Positions 17,294-26,564 are shown, counted from the first letter of the stretch. The stretch is 64,000 nucleotides of DNA from Paenibacillus sp. (GCA_017512705.1 JAFWEX010000129.1:62001-126000), one strand, 5' to 3'. The notes: generated from the sequence alone by a model not told the origin. Numbers and translations are program-made.

Positions 17294-18474
17294 GAAGTTA
17301 CGCCCCCTTCCACTTCCTGCTGTGCTGCCAGTAGTGCAGCATTGAGATCAGCGATCAAATCCTCCGCATGTTCGATCCCTACCGAGAACCGAAGCAGACG
17401 ATCATCCACCCCTACAGCGTCACGAATCTCAAGCGGAATATCCGCATGCGTTTGTACAGCAGGGTACGTCATCAGTGATTCTACACCCCCGAGACTTTCG
17501 GCAAAAGCAATTAATTTGATATGACGCAGCAATGGATCAACGTAGCGTGCATCCTTCACTTTGAAAGAGAAAATACCTGTATTTCCGGAAGACTGTTTCT
17601 TCTGAATTTCATATCCCGGGTGATCGGATAATCCCGGATGGAACACTTCCGTAACGGCCGGATGCTCCAGCAGGAATTTTGCAATGGTAAGCGCGTTATA
17701 TTCATGACGTTCCATACGTAGTGCTAGTGTTTTCATGCCTTTCATCAATTGGTACGAATCACTTGGTGATAACACAGCTCCTATGGAGTTATGAAGAAAT
17801 GCCATCTCTGCAGATAAAGCCTCACCTTTGGTGATAATCAGTCCAGCAAGTACATCATTATGACCACCCAGATATTTAGTGGCACTGTGTACTATGATAT
17901 CCGCACCGAGTTCGATTGGACGCTGGAAGAATGGTGTTAACAGTGTGTTGTCCACAATCGTGAGTAATCCGTGATTTTTAGCCCAAGAAGCTACAGCTTG
18001 AATGTCAGTAATCATCATCAGTGGATTCGTTGGAGTCTCGATAAACACAGCCTTCGTATTTGGCTGACGGATGTTCTCCAGTGCTTCAAGATCGTTCGTA
18101 TCCACATAACTTGCCGTTACACCGAATCGCGATAAAATTCGTTCCAGTAACCGATATGTACCGCCGTAGAGGTCGAGAGAAACAATCAGGTGATCCCCTT
18201 GACCGAACATCGCAAAGATCGTTTGGAGTGCTGCCATACCTGAACTACAAGCAAAACCTGCATCACCGGACTCCAGCGCTGCTGCAGCTTCCTCCAGTAC
18301 TTTACGTGTTGGATTCGTCGTACGAATGTAATCGAATCCGGTACTTTGTCCCAGCTTCGGATGGCGGAACGCAGTGGATTGATAGATCGGAAAGTTAACG
18401 GCTCCTGTAACCGGTTCATTGATAGATCCAATCTGAGCTAAACGACTTTCAATTTTCAACTTGTTATCTTCCAT
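17290..18474 (-). CDS. metI: cystathionine gamma-synthase / O-acetylhomoserine (thiol)-lyase
   Basis: This 394-residue enzyme of the Cys/Met PLP family has 'YIRTTNPTRKVLEEA', 'MALQTIFAMFGQGDHLIV' (phosphate cup) and the PLP lysine in 'IVHSATKYLGGHNDVLAGL'. It joins an activated homoserine to cysteine (or sulfide). It is followed by metC with a 4-bp overlap, as in B. subtilis metIC. It lies 24 bp after metA, so the SAM riboswitch upstream of metA should control all three. Start is ATG behind AGGAGG. Confidence 0.92.
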   Translation of the reverse strand: MEDNKLKIESRLAQIGSINEPVTGAVNFPIYQSTAFRHPKLGQSTGFDYIRTTNPTRKVLEEAAAALESGDAGFACSSGMAALQTIFAMFGQGDHLIVSLDLYGGTYRLLERILSRFGVTASYVDTNDLEALENIRQPNTKAVFIETPTNPLMMITDIQAVASWAKNHGLLTIVDNTLLTPFFQRPIELGADIIVHSATKYLGGHNDVLAGLIITKGEALSAEMAFLHNSIGAVLSPSDSYQLMKGMKTLALRMERHEYNALTIAKFLLEHPAVTEVFHPGLSDHPGYEIQKKQSSGNTGIFSFKVKDARYVDPLLRHIKLIAFAESLGGVESLMTYPAVQTHADIPLEIRDAVGVDDRLLRFSVGIEHAEDLIADLNAALLAAQQEVEGGVTS

Positions 18475-18498
18475 TACTGCATCCTCCTGTAATCTCGA

Positions 18499-19416
18499 TT
18501 AAATTTGCGGACCAATATCGTAAGGTGTTTCCTGATACACATAGTAATTGAGCCAGTTAGAGAATAATAAATTAGCATGCGCACGCCATGTAGCTGGAGG
18601 TACGCGGGATGGGTCATCATTAGGATAATAGTGTTTCGGGAGTGCAATATCTAAACCTTTGGCAACATCACGGTCATACTCCCATTTTAATGAGAAGGGA
18701 TCATATTCGGCGTGCCCTGTGGCAAAGATTTGTTTCCCGTCTTTGGTTGCCACTAGGAATACGCCTGCTTCCTCTGACTCAACCAAAATTTCCAAGTTAT
18801 CGATTTTCTCAATATCCTCGCGTCTAACCTCTGTATGGCGAGAGTGTGGGATGTTGAAAACTTCATCAAATCCACGCAGTAAGGGAACGTGGGATTTGTT
18901 GATTGTATGTGGAAATACGCCAAAACACTTTTCATCTAACGCAACTTTGGGTACATCAAAATGATGGTATAAACCTGCCTGAGATGCCCAACATATATGC
19001 ATCGTCGAAGTCACATTGGTTTTAGTCCATTCGAAGATTTCCTGAATTTCTTCCCAATAATTCACGTCTTCAAAATCCATTTGCTCTACCGGAGCTCCTG
19101 TAATGATCATACCATCAAAACGGCGATGCTGGATCTCATCGAATGTTTTATAGAACAGGTCTAGATATTCCTGGGACGTATTCTTGGAAGTATGAGACTT
19201 GGGATGTACCAGTACCACATCGACCTGAAGTGGAGTGTTACCCACCAATCGCAACAATTGCGTTTCGGTTGTCTCTTTGGTAGGCATCAGATTCAAGATC
19301 GCGATACGGAGTGGACGGATATCCTGCTTGTATGCAGACGATTCGTCCATGACGAAAATATTCTCCCCTTCAAGCACTTCCTTGGCTGGTAAGGTATCCG
19401 GAATTTTAATTGGCAT
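18499..19416 (-). CDS. metA: homoserine O-acyltransferase (MetA type)
   Basis: A 305-residue enzyme starting with the canonical '[15 protein letters not shown]'. ATG at 19416 lies 12 bp after AAGGAGGAG; upstream in-frame codons belong to the leader RNA. Catalytic landmarks are Cys in '[15 protein letters not shown]' and His/Glu in '[20 protein letters not shown]'. MetA enzymes acylate homoserine, with acetyl-CoA in many Bacillus members and succinyl-CoA in enterics. The specificity residue was not assigned here. It is the first gene of the metA-metI-metC unit. Confidence 0.94.
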   Translation of the reverse strand: MPIKIPDTLPAKEVLEGENIFVMDESSAYKQDIRPLRIAILNLMPTKETTETQLLRLVGNTPLQVDVVLVHPKSHTSKNTSQEYLDLFYKTFDEIQHRRFDGMIITGAPVEQMDFEDVNYWEEIQEIFEWTKTNVTSTMHICWASQAGLYHHFDVPKVALDEKCFGVFPHTINKSHVPLLRGFDEVFNIPHSRHTEVRREDIEKIDNLEILVESEEAGVFLVATKDGKQIFATGHAEYDPFSLKWEYDRDVAKGLDIALPKHYYPNDDPSRVPPATWRAHANLLFSNWLNYYVYQETPYDIGPQI

Positions 19417-19489
19417 GGTAAAGTTAACTCCTCCTTGTTCATAGATCACATTTGCCGCGAAATTCACTGTTGAGAAGTTGGGGCATATA

Positions 19490-19521
19490 ACAAAGACCTC
19501 TCTCGTATTCCGAGAAAGGTC
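19490..19521 (-). terminator. riboswitch expression-platform terminator before metA
   Basis: On the minus strand ATGACCTTTCTCG-GAATA-CGAGAGAGGTC-TTTGTT forms an 11-bp hairpin between the SAM-I aptamer and metA. Confidence 0.8.
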
Positions 19522-19545
19522 ATATGTAAACAAGATATTCGCCTC

Positions 19546-19669
19546 TCTCATCTCTCAGTTACAACAGCACTACGGGAGTGCTTGGTCGCTGCAAGAATTA
19601 GCACCGTGCAGTATATCGCCGGTTGCCGGGTTTCATCGGGCTAGTCCCTCCACCTACTCTTGATAAGAT
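19546..19669 (-). promoter_or_regulatory. SAM-I (S-box) riboswitch controlling metA-metI-metC
   Basis: The minus-strand RNA begins with TCTTATC and 'AAGAGTAGGTGGAGGGACT', followed by 'GCCCGATGAAACCCGGCAAC', the S-box hallmark. P1 closes with GATGAGA at 19546-19552. The distal terminator at 19490-19521 completes an OFF-on-SAM switch. A TATAAT at 19683-19688 is the likely -10 element of the transcript. Confidence 0.96.
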
Positions 19670-19830
19670 TTCGCTGTATTCAATTATAGTTCAAATATAT
19701 TAACTTTTACTTTAAAACATTCCTGCTCTCACGTCAAGATGTTAGTTGAGCGGTCTGGGGATAGATTTTGGAACGGTTTATTGTTCCCAATCATACACTG
19801 CGTTAGAGCGAAATAGACACATTTTTGCGC

Positions 19831-19859
19831 TTGAAAGCACTCTGGACCAGCGGTATACT
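19831..19859 (+). promoter_or_regulatory. sigma-A promoter of corA
   Basis: TTGAAA (19831-19836) and TATACT (19854-19859) are 17 bp apart. The predicted start near 19866 gives a ~260-nt leader before corA. Confidence 0.7.
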
Positions 19860-19865
19860 AGACAA

Positions 19866-20127
19866 GTGTTTATCAGCCCTTATGTGAGAGGTGACATATT
19901 AAATGGATGGCGACCCGAGGCCTAACTGGCAGTCGAATTCCGAACAACTGCATAGAGAATTGACATCAGCATGTCGGCAGCGGGACGTTTCTTCCCTTTG
20001 ATTATAGAATGATGTACGCAGTACACACATGATTTTCAGGCCTGCTGCCGACCGGCTGATCTGTTCTTTTGCGCCCATATTAATGATGAAATCCGCCAAA
20101 ACGGCGGGTGCAGAAGGAGTAGATAAC
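19866..20127 (+). other. long structured leader of corA with a 32-codon upstream ORF
   Basis: The leader holds a short ORF (19903-20001; 'MDGDPRPNWQSNSEQLHREL' then 12 more residues) behind GAGAGGTGA. It also has an 8-bp inverted repeat, TCGGCAGC (19974-19981) with GCTGCCGA (20044-20051), and a CCGCC/GGCGG hairpin just before the corA ribosome binding site. The known M-box consensus was looked for and not found. The structure suggests expression control; the ligand or trigger is unknown. Confidence 0.5.
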
Positions 20128-21063
20128 ATGAAAATCCGGTTGGTTAACAATGGTGTATTTATCCCTGTGGATGACATTCAGCAAGCACTGACCCCACCCG
20201 CGGAAGGATTCTACTGGATTGATGCGGATGTGGACGATCTCGCTGTACTTCAGCCACTCTTCTCCATACATGATCTGGCTGTGGAGGACTGTCTAAGTGA
20301 TGAGGAGCAGCGTCCAAAGATCGAGATTTATGAGAACCATTATTTTATCGTAATCAATAGCATTCGTTTTGATGATGAAGAGATTTTTCTACGAGCAGTC
20401 AATCTCTTTCTTGGCAGACACTTTATCATCAGTGTAACGAAACAAAAAGTCAGCGAATTGCGTACTTTGAAGCCGATGCTCTGGGAACAGGAGATCAGCA
20501 CCCCTGATCGTTTTCTCTACCTCTTAGTGGACTTGATTGTTGACAATTATTTCACCGTCGGTGATCGAATTGAAGTGCGAATCGAGAAGCTTGAGGAAGA
20601 CATTCTAATGCATACCAAAAAGTCACATCTGAATGAAATCATCGGTCTGCGAAGTGAAATTCTATGGCTGAAGAAAGTGCTGGGACCTCAAAAAGAGGTC
20701 ATCAACACGTTGAATAAAAAAGATCTGCGTCTCATCGATGATCAGTTGCAAAAATATTTCAGTGACATCTATGAGAACGCCGTAAAAATATCGGAAACTT
20801 TCGAAACATATCGCGATCTGATGGGCAACTTGCGAGAAGCTTATCAATCCAGTATAGCGAACCGTGCGAATGAGATCATGCGGGTATTTACCGCGATTAC
20901 GACGGTGTTCATGCCGCTGACAGTTATTACTGGAATATACGGAATGAACTTTGATAACATGCCCGAGTTGCACTGGAAATACGGTTATTATGCTGTGATC
21001 GGCCTTATGGTTACGCTGGGCCTGAGCATGTTTTTCATTTTCCGCAAAAAAGACTGGATCTGA
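20128..21063 (+). CDS. corA: CorA-type Mg2+/divalent cation channel
   Basis: A 311-residue protein with a large N-terminal cytoplasmic domain, a long helix ('LHEDILMHTKKSHLNEI' region, about 150-240) and two C-terminal transmembrane segments. The signature 'TVITGIYGMNFDNMPEL' carries the GMN selectivity motif between them. The tail is basic ('RKKDWI'), as usual. ATG at 20128 has GGAG 9 bp upstream and matches the family start; the open frame further upstream is part of the leader. It is a single-gene unit ending at a strong terminator. Confidence 0.93.
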   Translation: MKIRLVNNGVFIPVDDIQQALTPPAEGFYWIDADVDDLAVLQPLFSIHDLAVEDCLSDEEQRPKIEIYENHYFIVINSIRFDDEEIFLRAVNLFLGRHFIISVTKQKVSELRTLKPMLWEQEISTPDRFLYLLVDLIVDNYFTVGDRIEVRIEKLEEDILMHTKKSHLNEIIGLRSEILWLKKVLGPQKEVINTLNKKDLRLIDDQLQKYFSDIYENAVKISETFETYRDLMGNLREAYQSSIANRANEIMRVFTAITTVFMPLTVITGIYGMNFDNMPELHWKYGYYAVIGLMVTLGLSMFFIFRKKDWI

Positions 21064-21104
21064 AATGACCTGTACGCCTGCTGCACCATACAATTTCAAA
21101 AATA

Positions 21105-21143
21105 AGACGAAGCACTCCTTCTCCGGAATGGCTTCGTCTTTTT
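21105..21143 (+). terminator. intrinsic terminator of corA
   Basis: AGACGAAGC...GCTTCGTCTTTTT, with an inner TCC/GGA pair, ends in T5. Confidence 0.88.
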
Positions 21144-21162
21144 GATTGATGTCTTTTCTCGG

Positions 21163-22161
21163 CTAACCTGCGTTACGTTCGGTTTCCACATGCCTGCGAA
21201 AACGGATACGAATCATACGTAATCGTTCATATACTTGCTCCAGGCCGCCTTCAGGGCGTTCTCCTCCATATACTTTGTGTAACACAGGCTTCAAGAACGT
21301 ATCTCCCAATTCCTCATATGCCTGCCATACCGCCTCTTGCTCTGTTTCAGGCATAACAGCCAGTTCTACATCAAGCAGTGAGTCCGTATCATATCCTTCC
21401 AGATCCAGTGTTTCCAGCAACTCGATCAATTCCCGGCGAGATAACCCTGATCGATTGACGATTTCTTCTAACGTTTGTCCTTCTTTCATTCCTTCAAGTA
21501 CATTTTTACGAGTCAGAAATTTGTCCAGTTCCTGCTTGAACTTCTGCTCTTTCTGCTTGTATAACCAGCTTTCGTACTCTTCTTCTTTCAGCACCGTGTA
21601 TACCCAATCCAGCGGGAAAGAGCTTGAACGCTCAACTCCATTCGTCATCTCCAGCCATTCCATCCCATACTCCGATGCTTTACTCTCACCAACTCCTGGT
21701 AGCTGCATCAACTCATCCATCGTATGTGGAACAAATGCACTGATCATGCGCAAAAGTCGATTAGTGGCCACAAAGTAAGGTGCTTTTCGATCTGAGGCGG
21801 CTTTTTGCCTGCGCCAAACACACAGTTCTTCGTACAACGACTCATTCCCATATAATTCACTAAAACAATGCAAACGTTGGCCTGCATAACTGCGCAGCTT
21901 CAGATCCTCATTCTCATGATACAAACCATGCAACAATGGACGATATCCTTCGCTCATCTGCATGGCAAGCTGATGACGATAAATATGTAGCAATTCCTCC
22001 CATGAAGTTCCCTCATACCAGATCGTATCCTCTCGGTCGCCTGCTTCATATTGACTCCATCCTAAATGCCAGGCGTTGTCCTCCTCCCCAATCCACAGCT
22101 GAGCTATTTCCTCATTCTGATCTGACATTCTGGACAACTTATTCATGAATATCACTTCCAT
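21163..22161 (-). CDS. HRDC-domain protein, RecQ C-terminal-like (no helicase domain)
   Basis: A 332-residue protein. An HRDC domain at about 95-180 shows 'YEELCVWRRQKAASDRKAPY' and 'DELMQLPGVGESKASEYG'. A predicted winged-helix/HTH_40-like region follows (about 235-280, 'GQTLEEIVNRSGLSRRELIE'). The N-terminal part resembles no family known to me. HRDC domains bind DNA in RecQ helicases and RNase D; here no helicase or nuclease core is present, so it may act as a stand-alone nucleic-acid-binding factor. ATG at 22161 follows GGGAGGGG; longer starts in the same frame run into the terminator of the upstream gene. Confidence 0.75.
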   Translation of the reverse strand: MEVIFMNKLSRMSDQNEEIAQLWIGEEDNAWHLGWSQYEAGDREDTIWYEGTSWEELLHIYRHQLAMQMSEGYRPLLHGLYHENEDLKLRSYAGQRLHCFSELYGNESLYEELCVWRRQKAASDRKAPYFVATNRLLRMISAFVPHTMDELMQLPGVGESKASEYGMEWLEMTNGVERSSSFPLDWVYTVLKEEEYESWLYKQKEQKFKQELDKFLTRKNVLEGMKEGQTLEEIVNRSGLSRRELIELLETLDLEGYDTDSLLDVELAVMPETEQEAVWQAYEELGDTFLKPVLHKVYGGERPEGGLEQVYERLRMIRIRFRRHVETERNAG

Positions 22162-22230
22162 CGCTGTTCCCCTCCCTATAACGTTACAGCTGGCCAATGA
22201 ACAAAGGTACTTCCTGTCTCCAGATCGCAC

Positions 22231-22277
22231 AAAAAAAAGCACCCCTCCTGCAAATATCATTGCAAGAGAGGTGCTTC
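22231..22277 (-). terminator. intrinsic terminator of the ROK kinase gene
   Basis: On the minus strand GAAGCACCTCTCTTGCA pairs with TGCAGGAGGGGTGCTT and ends in T8. Confidence 0.9.
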
Positions 22278-22343
22278 CTCATTAACCGTACTATGCTGTT
22301 GGATGTATTATACCACAATGGTAAAATCCGTCAATGGGGATCT

Positions 22344-23222
22344 TTATTTGGCCAAGGCCAATTTCGCTAACGCTAATGAACCACACAATCCTGCATTATC
22401 ACCCAGGCCTGGTGAAACAACATACTGATCCATCTCGGATTGAAGGGACGGATGCTGAACATATTCTGCGAGAAGTTCTTGCAATTTGCGGCGAACCATC
22501 GGGAACAGATGCTCTTGCTTCATTACGCCTCCACCCATCACAATTTTCTGAGGAGACAGAATCAATACATAATTCATCAATGCGTGTGCGAGATAATGCG
22601 CTTCAATCTCCCAGGCTTTATGATCAGCCGGCAGTTCATAAGCAGGCTTTTCCCAACGCTTGTTAATAGCTGGTCCTGCGGCGAGTCCTTCGAGGCAGTC
22701 CCCATGATACGGGCAAAATCCTTCGTAGGTATCTTCTGGATGTCTACGGACAATGATATGGCCCATCTCCGGATGAGACAATCCATGAACCATTTTTCCG
22801 CCCACTACAGCTCCGGCACCAATGCCTGTACCTACGGTTATATATAGACAACTATCCAGCCCCTTGGCAGCTCCCCAGGTAGCTTCACCCAAGGCAGCAC
22901 CATTCACATCGGTATCAAACGTCATCGGTACATCAAAGTGTTCCTTAAGCTTGCCAATCATGTTGTACTGTCCCCAATGTGGTTTCGGTGTTGTTGTAAT
23001 GTAACCATACGTCGGGCTACCCTCAATCGGATCAATCGGACCGAATGTACCCACACCCAACGCTTCAATGCCTTTGCCTTCAAAAAAAGAGATCACCTGA
23101 GCCATCGTCTCTTCTGGTGTAGTTGTTGGAAAGCTGATCCGTTCCAGAACTTCACCATGTTCTGTTCCAATACCGCATACAAATTTGGTACCACCTGCTT
23201 CAATCGCACCTAAAACTGCCAC
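22344..23222 (-). CDS. ROK-family fructokinase
   Basis: This 292-residue sugar kinase has the N-terminal phosphate loop 'GAIEAGGTKFVCGIG', the catalytic Asp in 'FDTDVNGAALGEATWGA' and the ATP motif 'TVGTGIGAGAVV'. The ROK zinc site is His plus three Cys around 'HPEDTYEGFCPYHGDCLEG'. The short length and motif set match ScrK/GmuE-type fructokinases, which phosphorylate fructose (often also mannose). It starts with GTG behind GGGAG. No sugar transporter is adjacent, so the source of substrate is not evident from context. Confidence 0.88.
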   Translation of the reverse strand: MAVLGAIEAGGTKFVCGIGTEHGEVLERISFPTTTPEETMAQVISFFEGKGIEALGVGTFGPIDPIEGSPTYGYITTTPKPHWGQYNMIGKLKEHFDVPMTFDTDVNGAALGEATWGAAKGLDSCLYITVGTGIGAGAVVGGKMVHGLSHPEMGHIIVRRHPEDTYEGFCPYHGDCLEGLAAGPAINKRWEKPAYELPADHKAWEIEAHYLAHALMNYVLILSPQKIVMGGGVMKQEHLFPMVRRKLQELLAEYVQHPSLQSEMDQYVVSPGLGDNAGLCGSLALAKLALAK

Positions 23223-23298
23223 GCTATAATCACTCCCATGTTGAAAATAAAATAAGAATCTCTACTGACTTCCGAAAATGTAGGATATGCGAAATAGC

Positions 23299-23985
23299 TC
23301 AGTTGCTCTCGAGTTTATTCAGTCGTTTCAGTAATGTCTGTCTCCAACTGTCCGCAAGGGCAGGAAGTGCTAACAAAGCTCGCATCCCTTCCACATTCTG
23401 TTTCTCCTGATACATAATTCGATTCGCTTCCAGAATCGTCATCGATGAATCATCGGTGCGAATCTTTCTGAAACGTGATGCAGGCCCGACCTTTCCCTCT
23501 TTTAGTACTCGAAAATAAAAACCGGTATGTCCACTTTCCTGAAAATAAAGAGGGAGCTCCTTGTAATTATACCTTGCACTCAGTTTAAAACATGGCTGTC
23601 TTGGTTGACTGACTTGTACCTGCGCGTCGCCGAATTCAAAAACATCACCAATGCGTACTGTTTCTTCAGTACAACCTGCAACGGTTAGATTCTCACCGAA
23701 AGCTCCCCATTGCAACTTTCGACTCATCTGCTGCTCTATTGCTTCGTAACGGCTATAATCATATACACACAGGGCTTTGTCAGGCCCCCCATGGTTCACC
23801 AGATCCGCCTGAGCATCTCCGGTTAGTCCAGTAAACGAAAGAAAAACCGGGACAGCAACAGGTTGCTTCACGATACTACTCCATACTTCTTGCTTCTGAC
23901 CAGGCAGTAGTTGCGGCTGCCCTACATTAATAGCCAGAACAGCCGCATTAACCTCTTCTGGAATCGGATTAGGTATAAGTTTCAT
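23299..23985 (-). CDS. MOSC-domain protein (YiiM-like)
   Basis: A 228-residue protein with a MOSC domain over about 35-165, including 'QADLVNHGGPDKALCVYD', 'WGAFGENLTVAG' and the conserved Cys in 'QPRQPCFKLSAR'. A C-terminal 3-alpha tail follows, as in E. coli YiiM. Family members act on N-hydroxylated bases or bind molybdenum cofactor. The YiiM-type architecture without a beta-barrel partner suggests detoxification of N-hydroxylated compounds. Start is ATG behind GGAGG. Confidence 0.85.
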   Translation of the reverse strand: MKLIPNPIPEEVNAAVLAINVGQPQLLPGQKQEVWSSIVKQPVAVPVFLSFTGLTGDAQADLVNHGGPDKALCVYDYSRYEAIEQQMSRKLQWGAFGENLTVAGCTEETVRIGDVFEFGDAQVQVSQPRQPCFKLSARYNYKELPLYFQESGHTGFYFRVLKEGKVGPASRFRKIRTDDSSMTILEANRIMYQEKQNVEGMRALLALPALADSWRQTLLKRLNKLESN

Positions 23986-24014
23986 AGTTACTCCATACCT
24001 CCTGCAATCACTTT

Positions 24015-25133
24015 TTATCGAATAGAACCGCCAAATACGAGTGTATTACTTAACAACCTGCCTGGAGAAGTCAGCATCTTACCGCCTGCATACATACCAG
24101 AAGACGCACCGCCATCCAGATTCATCGCCTGTTTGGCCCCCAGCTTCTGCATCACTGCTGCCCATTCTTTCATTGTAGCACCAGAAACGGTAGCAAGCAT
24201 AATTGAACCGTCGCCCATAATCGCAATTCCGCTTCTCGCTCCGGATGAATTTAGAATCTTGGGATCTTTAAACCCTTCACTTGCGGGATTCACGGATATC
24301 TTGCCGTCTTTCACCAGACGCGGACCAGCACCTACAGCCGTCACAACATCCTGCCAAGGAATTTCTTGACCGGCTGCATTGGTATATCTGTAATTCATCT
24401 CTACAGTAGAGCCTACAGTGAAACGATCTGATGTAGATTTCTCCTTGCCTGTGAAGACAAGGACCGATCCGTTTTTGGGGATAGCTACATTGGTGTTAGG
24501 CACTTTTTTAGTAACGATCCCTTTCTCGATTACCACCGCTGTACCTCCTTTAAAACCAACGTTGGCTCCGCGTTCAGGGGTATAGAGCATGGTAATACTA
24601 GCATCTGCAGAAGGTGTCCGGTTAACAAATGTTGCATACCAGCTACGTGATTTTCCATTTAGATCGGTTACTTTCCCCGTCAAGCTCACTTGAAGTGAAT
24701 CCATTAGAACGGATCCATCTGCTTTAAAGCCGATGGATGTGCCATATCTTCCTATATGTATTACTTTTCCATTTGCTATTAACATGCCGTAAGGATCAGG
24801 TGCACCTTGATATGCTTCAAAAAAAGCTCCGTTAATTGCTGCTTGTGCGCCATATGCTTTTACAATGGATGGCAATGTTGCTGTTTGACCAACCTGCTTC
24901 TTCGCAAGACCTACGGTTACCGGTGTCCCTTTAGGGATAGAAACGGTCTGAACCGTAAAACTGCGTCCTGCTGCTTTTACTTTCTGTACCTTTGTAGTAA
25001 TTGCTCCTTTTGCATCAACCTTTTGCGGAGAACCCACCGCACCCGATAGTAATATCGGTAATGCAAGGACGAGGGCCAGCGCCCCAGTCCACCACTTTTT
25101 ATTTGATCTATTCGCTGTCGTATTGCTACTCAC
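24015..25133 (-). CDS. exported phosphodiester glycosidase (NAGPA) domain protein
   Basis: A 372-residue protein with an N-terminal membrane segment (about residues 15-35, 'WWTGALALVLALPILLSGAV'), likely a signal anchor or signal peptide. The C-terminal NAGPA domain (about 80-372) has 'AAINGAFFEAYQGAPDPYGM', 'RSGIAIMGDGSIMLATVSG' and 'QAMNLDGGASSGMYAGGKML'. The domain removes GlcNAc from phosphodiesters in eukaryotes; in Bacillales (YngK/YoeB-like contexts) its target is thought to be a wall or exopolysaccharide component. GTG at 25133 forms a 4-bp GTGA overlap with the exonuclease stop and has GGGAG 10 bp upstream; a TTG at 25154 is a weaker alternative. Confidence 0.82.
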   Translation of the reverse strand: MSSNTTANRSNKKWWTGALALVLALPILLSGAVGSPQKVDAKGAITTKVQKVKAAGRSFTVQTVSIPKGTPVTVGLAKKQVGQTATLPSIVKAYGAQAAINGAFFEAYQGAPDPYGMLIANGKVIHIGRYGTSIGFKADGSVLMDSLQVSLTGKVTDLNGKSRSWYATFVNRTPSADASITMLYTPERGANVGFKGGTAVVIEKGIVTKKVPNTNVAIPKNGSVLVFTGKEKSTSDRFTVGSTVEMNYRYTNAAGQEIPWQDVVTAVGAGPRLVKDGKISVNPASEGFKDPKILNSSGARSGIAIMGDGSIMLATVSGATMKEWAAVMQKLGAKQAMNLDGGASSGMYAGGKMLTSPGRLLSNTLVFGGSIR

Positions 25134-26023
25134 CCAGTTGCCACTCCCATCCAAGAGCCTAGACTCTTCATCTCAAGTTGTTCAAACTTGTCCATCACCA
25201 TATCGGGATCCAGACGTAATTCACAACCTTCCAGCGTGCAAGCAACCGGAACGGCACAATGAATCTCTGCCAGTCTGCGCGACAGATGCAGCATATCGAG
25301 ATCACTCTCAATTTTTTTACGTACTGAAGGAGTAAGTTTATCCAGATTGCTTAATATTCCTTCAATCGAGCCATACTCCTGCACAAGCTTCAAAGCAGTC
25401 TTCTCACCAATGCCCCGTACCCCAGGATAATTATCACTGGCATCTCCCATCAGACCCTTCATGTCGATGATCTGACGAGGGGTCAGCTGTTTCTCGGCCA
25501 TCAGTGTTTCCGGATTATACACCATGTAATTGCCGTGACCTTTTTTCATAATAATGATACTTGTACGATCATTGATCAGCTGAAGCATATCATGATCACC
25601 CGTCAGCACCATCACATTCACATCAGTCTCTTCGGTGTAGTGCTTGGCGAGAGTTCCAATACAATCGTCGGCTTCGAATCCCTCAGCACCAATATTCGGA
25701 ATGTTCAGACTATCCATCACTTCACGGATCAGAGCAAACTGGGGAATGAGATCATCCGGTGCTTCGGATCGATTACCCTTGTAAGCTGCATACTCTTCAC
25801 CACGAAACGTTTTGCCCCCCATATCCCAACAGCAGATTACGTGACTTGGTGCAAATGTCTGAACCGCATCCCAGAAATAACGGATAAATCCATAGACTGC
25901 GTTGGTTGGAAGCCCTGTCTTTGTCCGTCTGATATATCCGCTTGCAGATGTCGCATAAAATGCACGGAACAACACTGCCATACCGTCTACCAGTAACAAA
26001 GTAGGTTCATTACGTTGATTCAC
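25130..26023 (-). CDS. 5'-3' exonuclease (stand-alone PolA N-terminal-like, YpcP type)
   Basis: A 297-residue flap-nuclease-family protein. Acidic metal-binding residues sit in 'LLLVDGMAVLFRAFYA', 'CWDMGGKTFR', 'EGFEADDCIGTLAKHY' and 'VMVLTGDHDMLQLI'. The helix-hairpin-helix 'GVRGIGEKTALKLVQEYGS' follows 'GLMGDASDNYPG'. It likely removes RNA primers and processes flaps, like B. subtilis YpcP. GTG at 26023 lies 11 bp after AAGGAGAG and gives a family-typical start; the frame is open upstream to 26062 but without a signal. Confidence 0.9.
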   Translation of the reverse strand: MNQRNEPTLLLVDGMAVLFRAFYATSASGYIRRTKTGLPTNAVYGFIRYFWDAVQTFAPSHVICCWDMGGKTFRGEEYAAYKGNRSEAPDDLIPQFALIREVMDSLNIPNIGAEGFEADDCIGTLAKHYTEETDVNVMVLTGDHDMLQLINDRTSIIIMKKGHGNYMVYNPETLMAEKQLTPRQIIDMKGLMGDASDNYPGVRGIGEKTALKLVQEYGSIEGILSNLDKLTPSVRKKIESDLDMLHLSRRLAEIHCAVPVACTLEGCELRLDPDMVMDKFEQLEMKSLGSWMGVATG

Positions 26024-26148
26024 TTGAAATTGTTCTCTCCTTGATCTATGAAAGTCGAACACCCATGTCTGGATTCAACTTCAATAGCATATAAAATATC
26101 GAAACTCATTCTATCATTATAGCATAGTTACGCCAACCTTCGTCGAAC

Positions 26149-26182
26149 CAAAAAAGCCCTGAATTTTGAACAATTCAAGGCT
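26149..26182 (-). terminator. intrinsic terminator of the ArsC/Spx-like gene
   Basis: On the minus strand AGCCTTGAATT-GTTCAA-AATTCAGGGCTTTTTT forms a strong hairpin with T6. Confidence 0.88.
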
Positions 26183-26198
26183 ACATTCTGGTGCTTAG

Positions 26199-26564
26199 TC
26201 AGGCTTTGTTCCATTCCTGCTCATACGTATCTTCCTTAAAACCAACGGTAACTTTCTCTCCATCGGTTACGATTGGACGTTTGATGAGACGGCCATTGGA
26301 AGCCAGTAAGGCAATCTGTTCCTCCTCCGACATCCCGGGCAGCTTATCCTTGAGCTTTTGCTCTTTATAGACTTCCCCGCTGGTGTTAAAGAACTTTTTC
26401 ACCTCGAGTCCACTCTTCTGAATCAACTCGGTTAATTCCTCTTTTGAAGGCGGTGTATCGAAAATAGGGATCAGTTCCAGCTCATGTCCCTTCGCTTCAA
26501 GCCATTTCACAGCTTTGCGGCATGTGCCACATTTAGCATATTGATATACTTTTAGTTTCGTCAT
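26199..26564 (-). CDS. ArsC/Spx-family thioredoxin-fold protein (YusI/YffB-like)
   Basis: This 121-residue protein has the redox motif 'YAKCGTCRKAVKWLEAKG' (CxxC, residues 12-15) and the conserved 'NGRLIKRPIV'. The C-terminal RPIV segment and 'FFNTSGEVYKE' place it in the YusI/YffB branch, not in true Spx, which has a different C-terminal region. Arsenate reductase activity is uncertain in this branch. Start is ATG behind AAGGAAG. Confidence 0.86.
   Translation of the reverse strand: MTKLKVYQYAKCGTCRKAVKWLEAKGHELELIPIFDTPPSKEELTELIQKSGLEVKKFFNTSGEVYKEQKLKDKLPGMSEEEQIALLASNGRLIKRPIVTDGEKVTVGFKEDTYEQEWNKA

Noticed and set aside
22334..23213. Plus-strand ORFs over the fructokinase gene
   Set aside because: Antisense shadows without ribosome binding sites or recognisable motifs; the minus-strand kinase has full ROK motifs.
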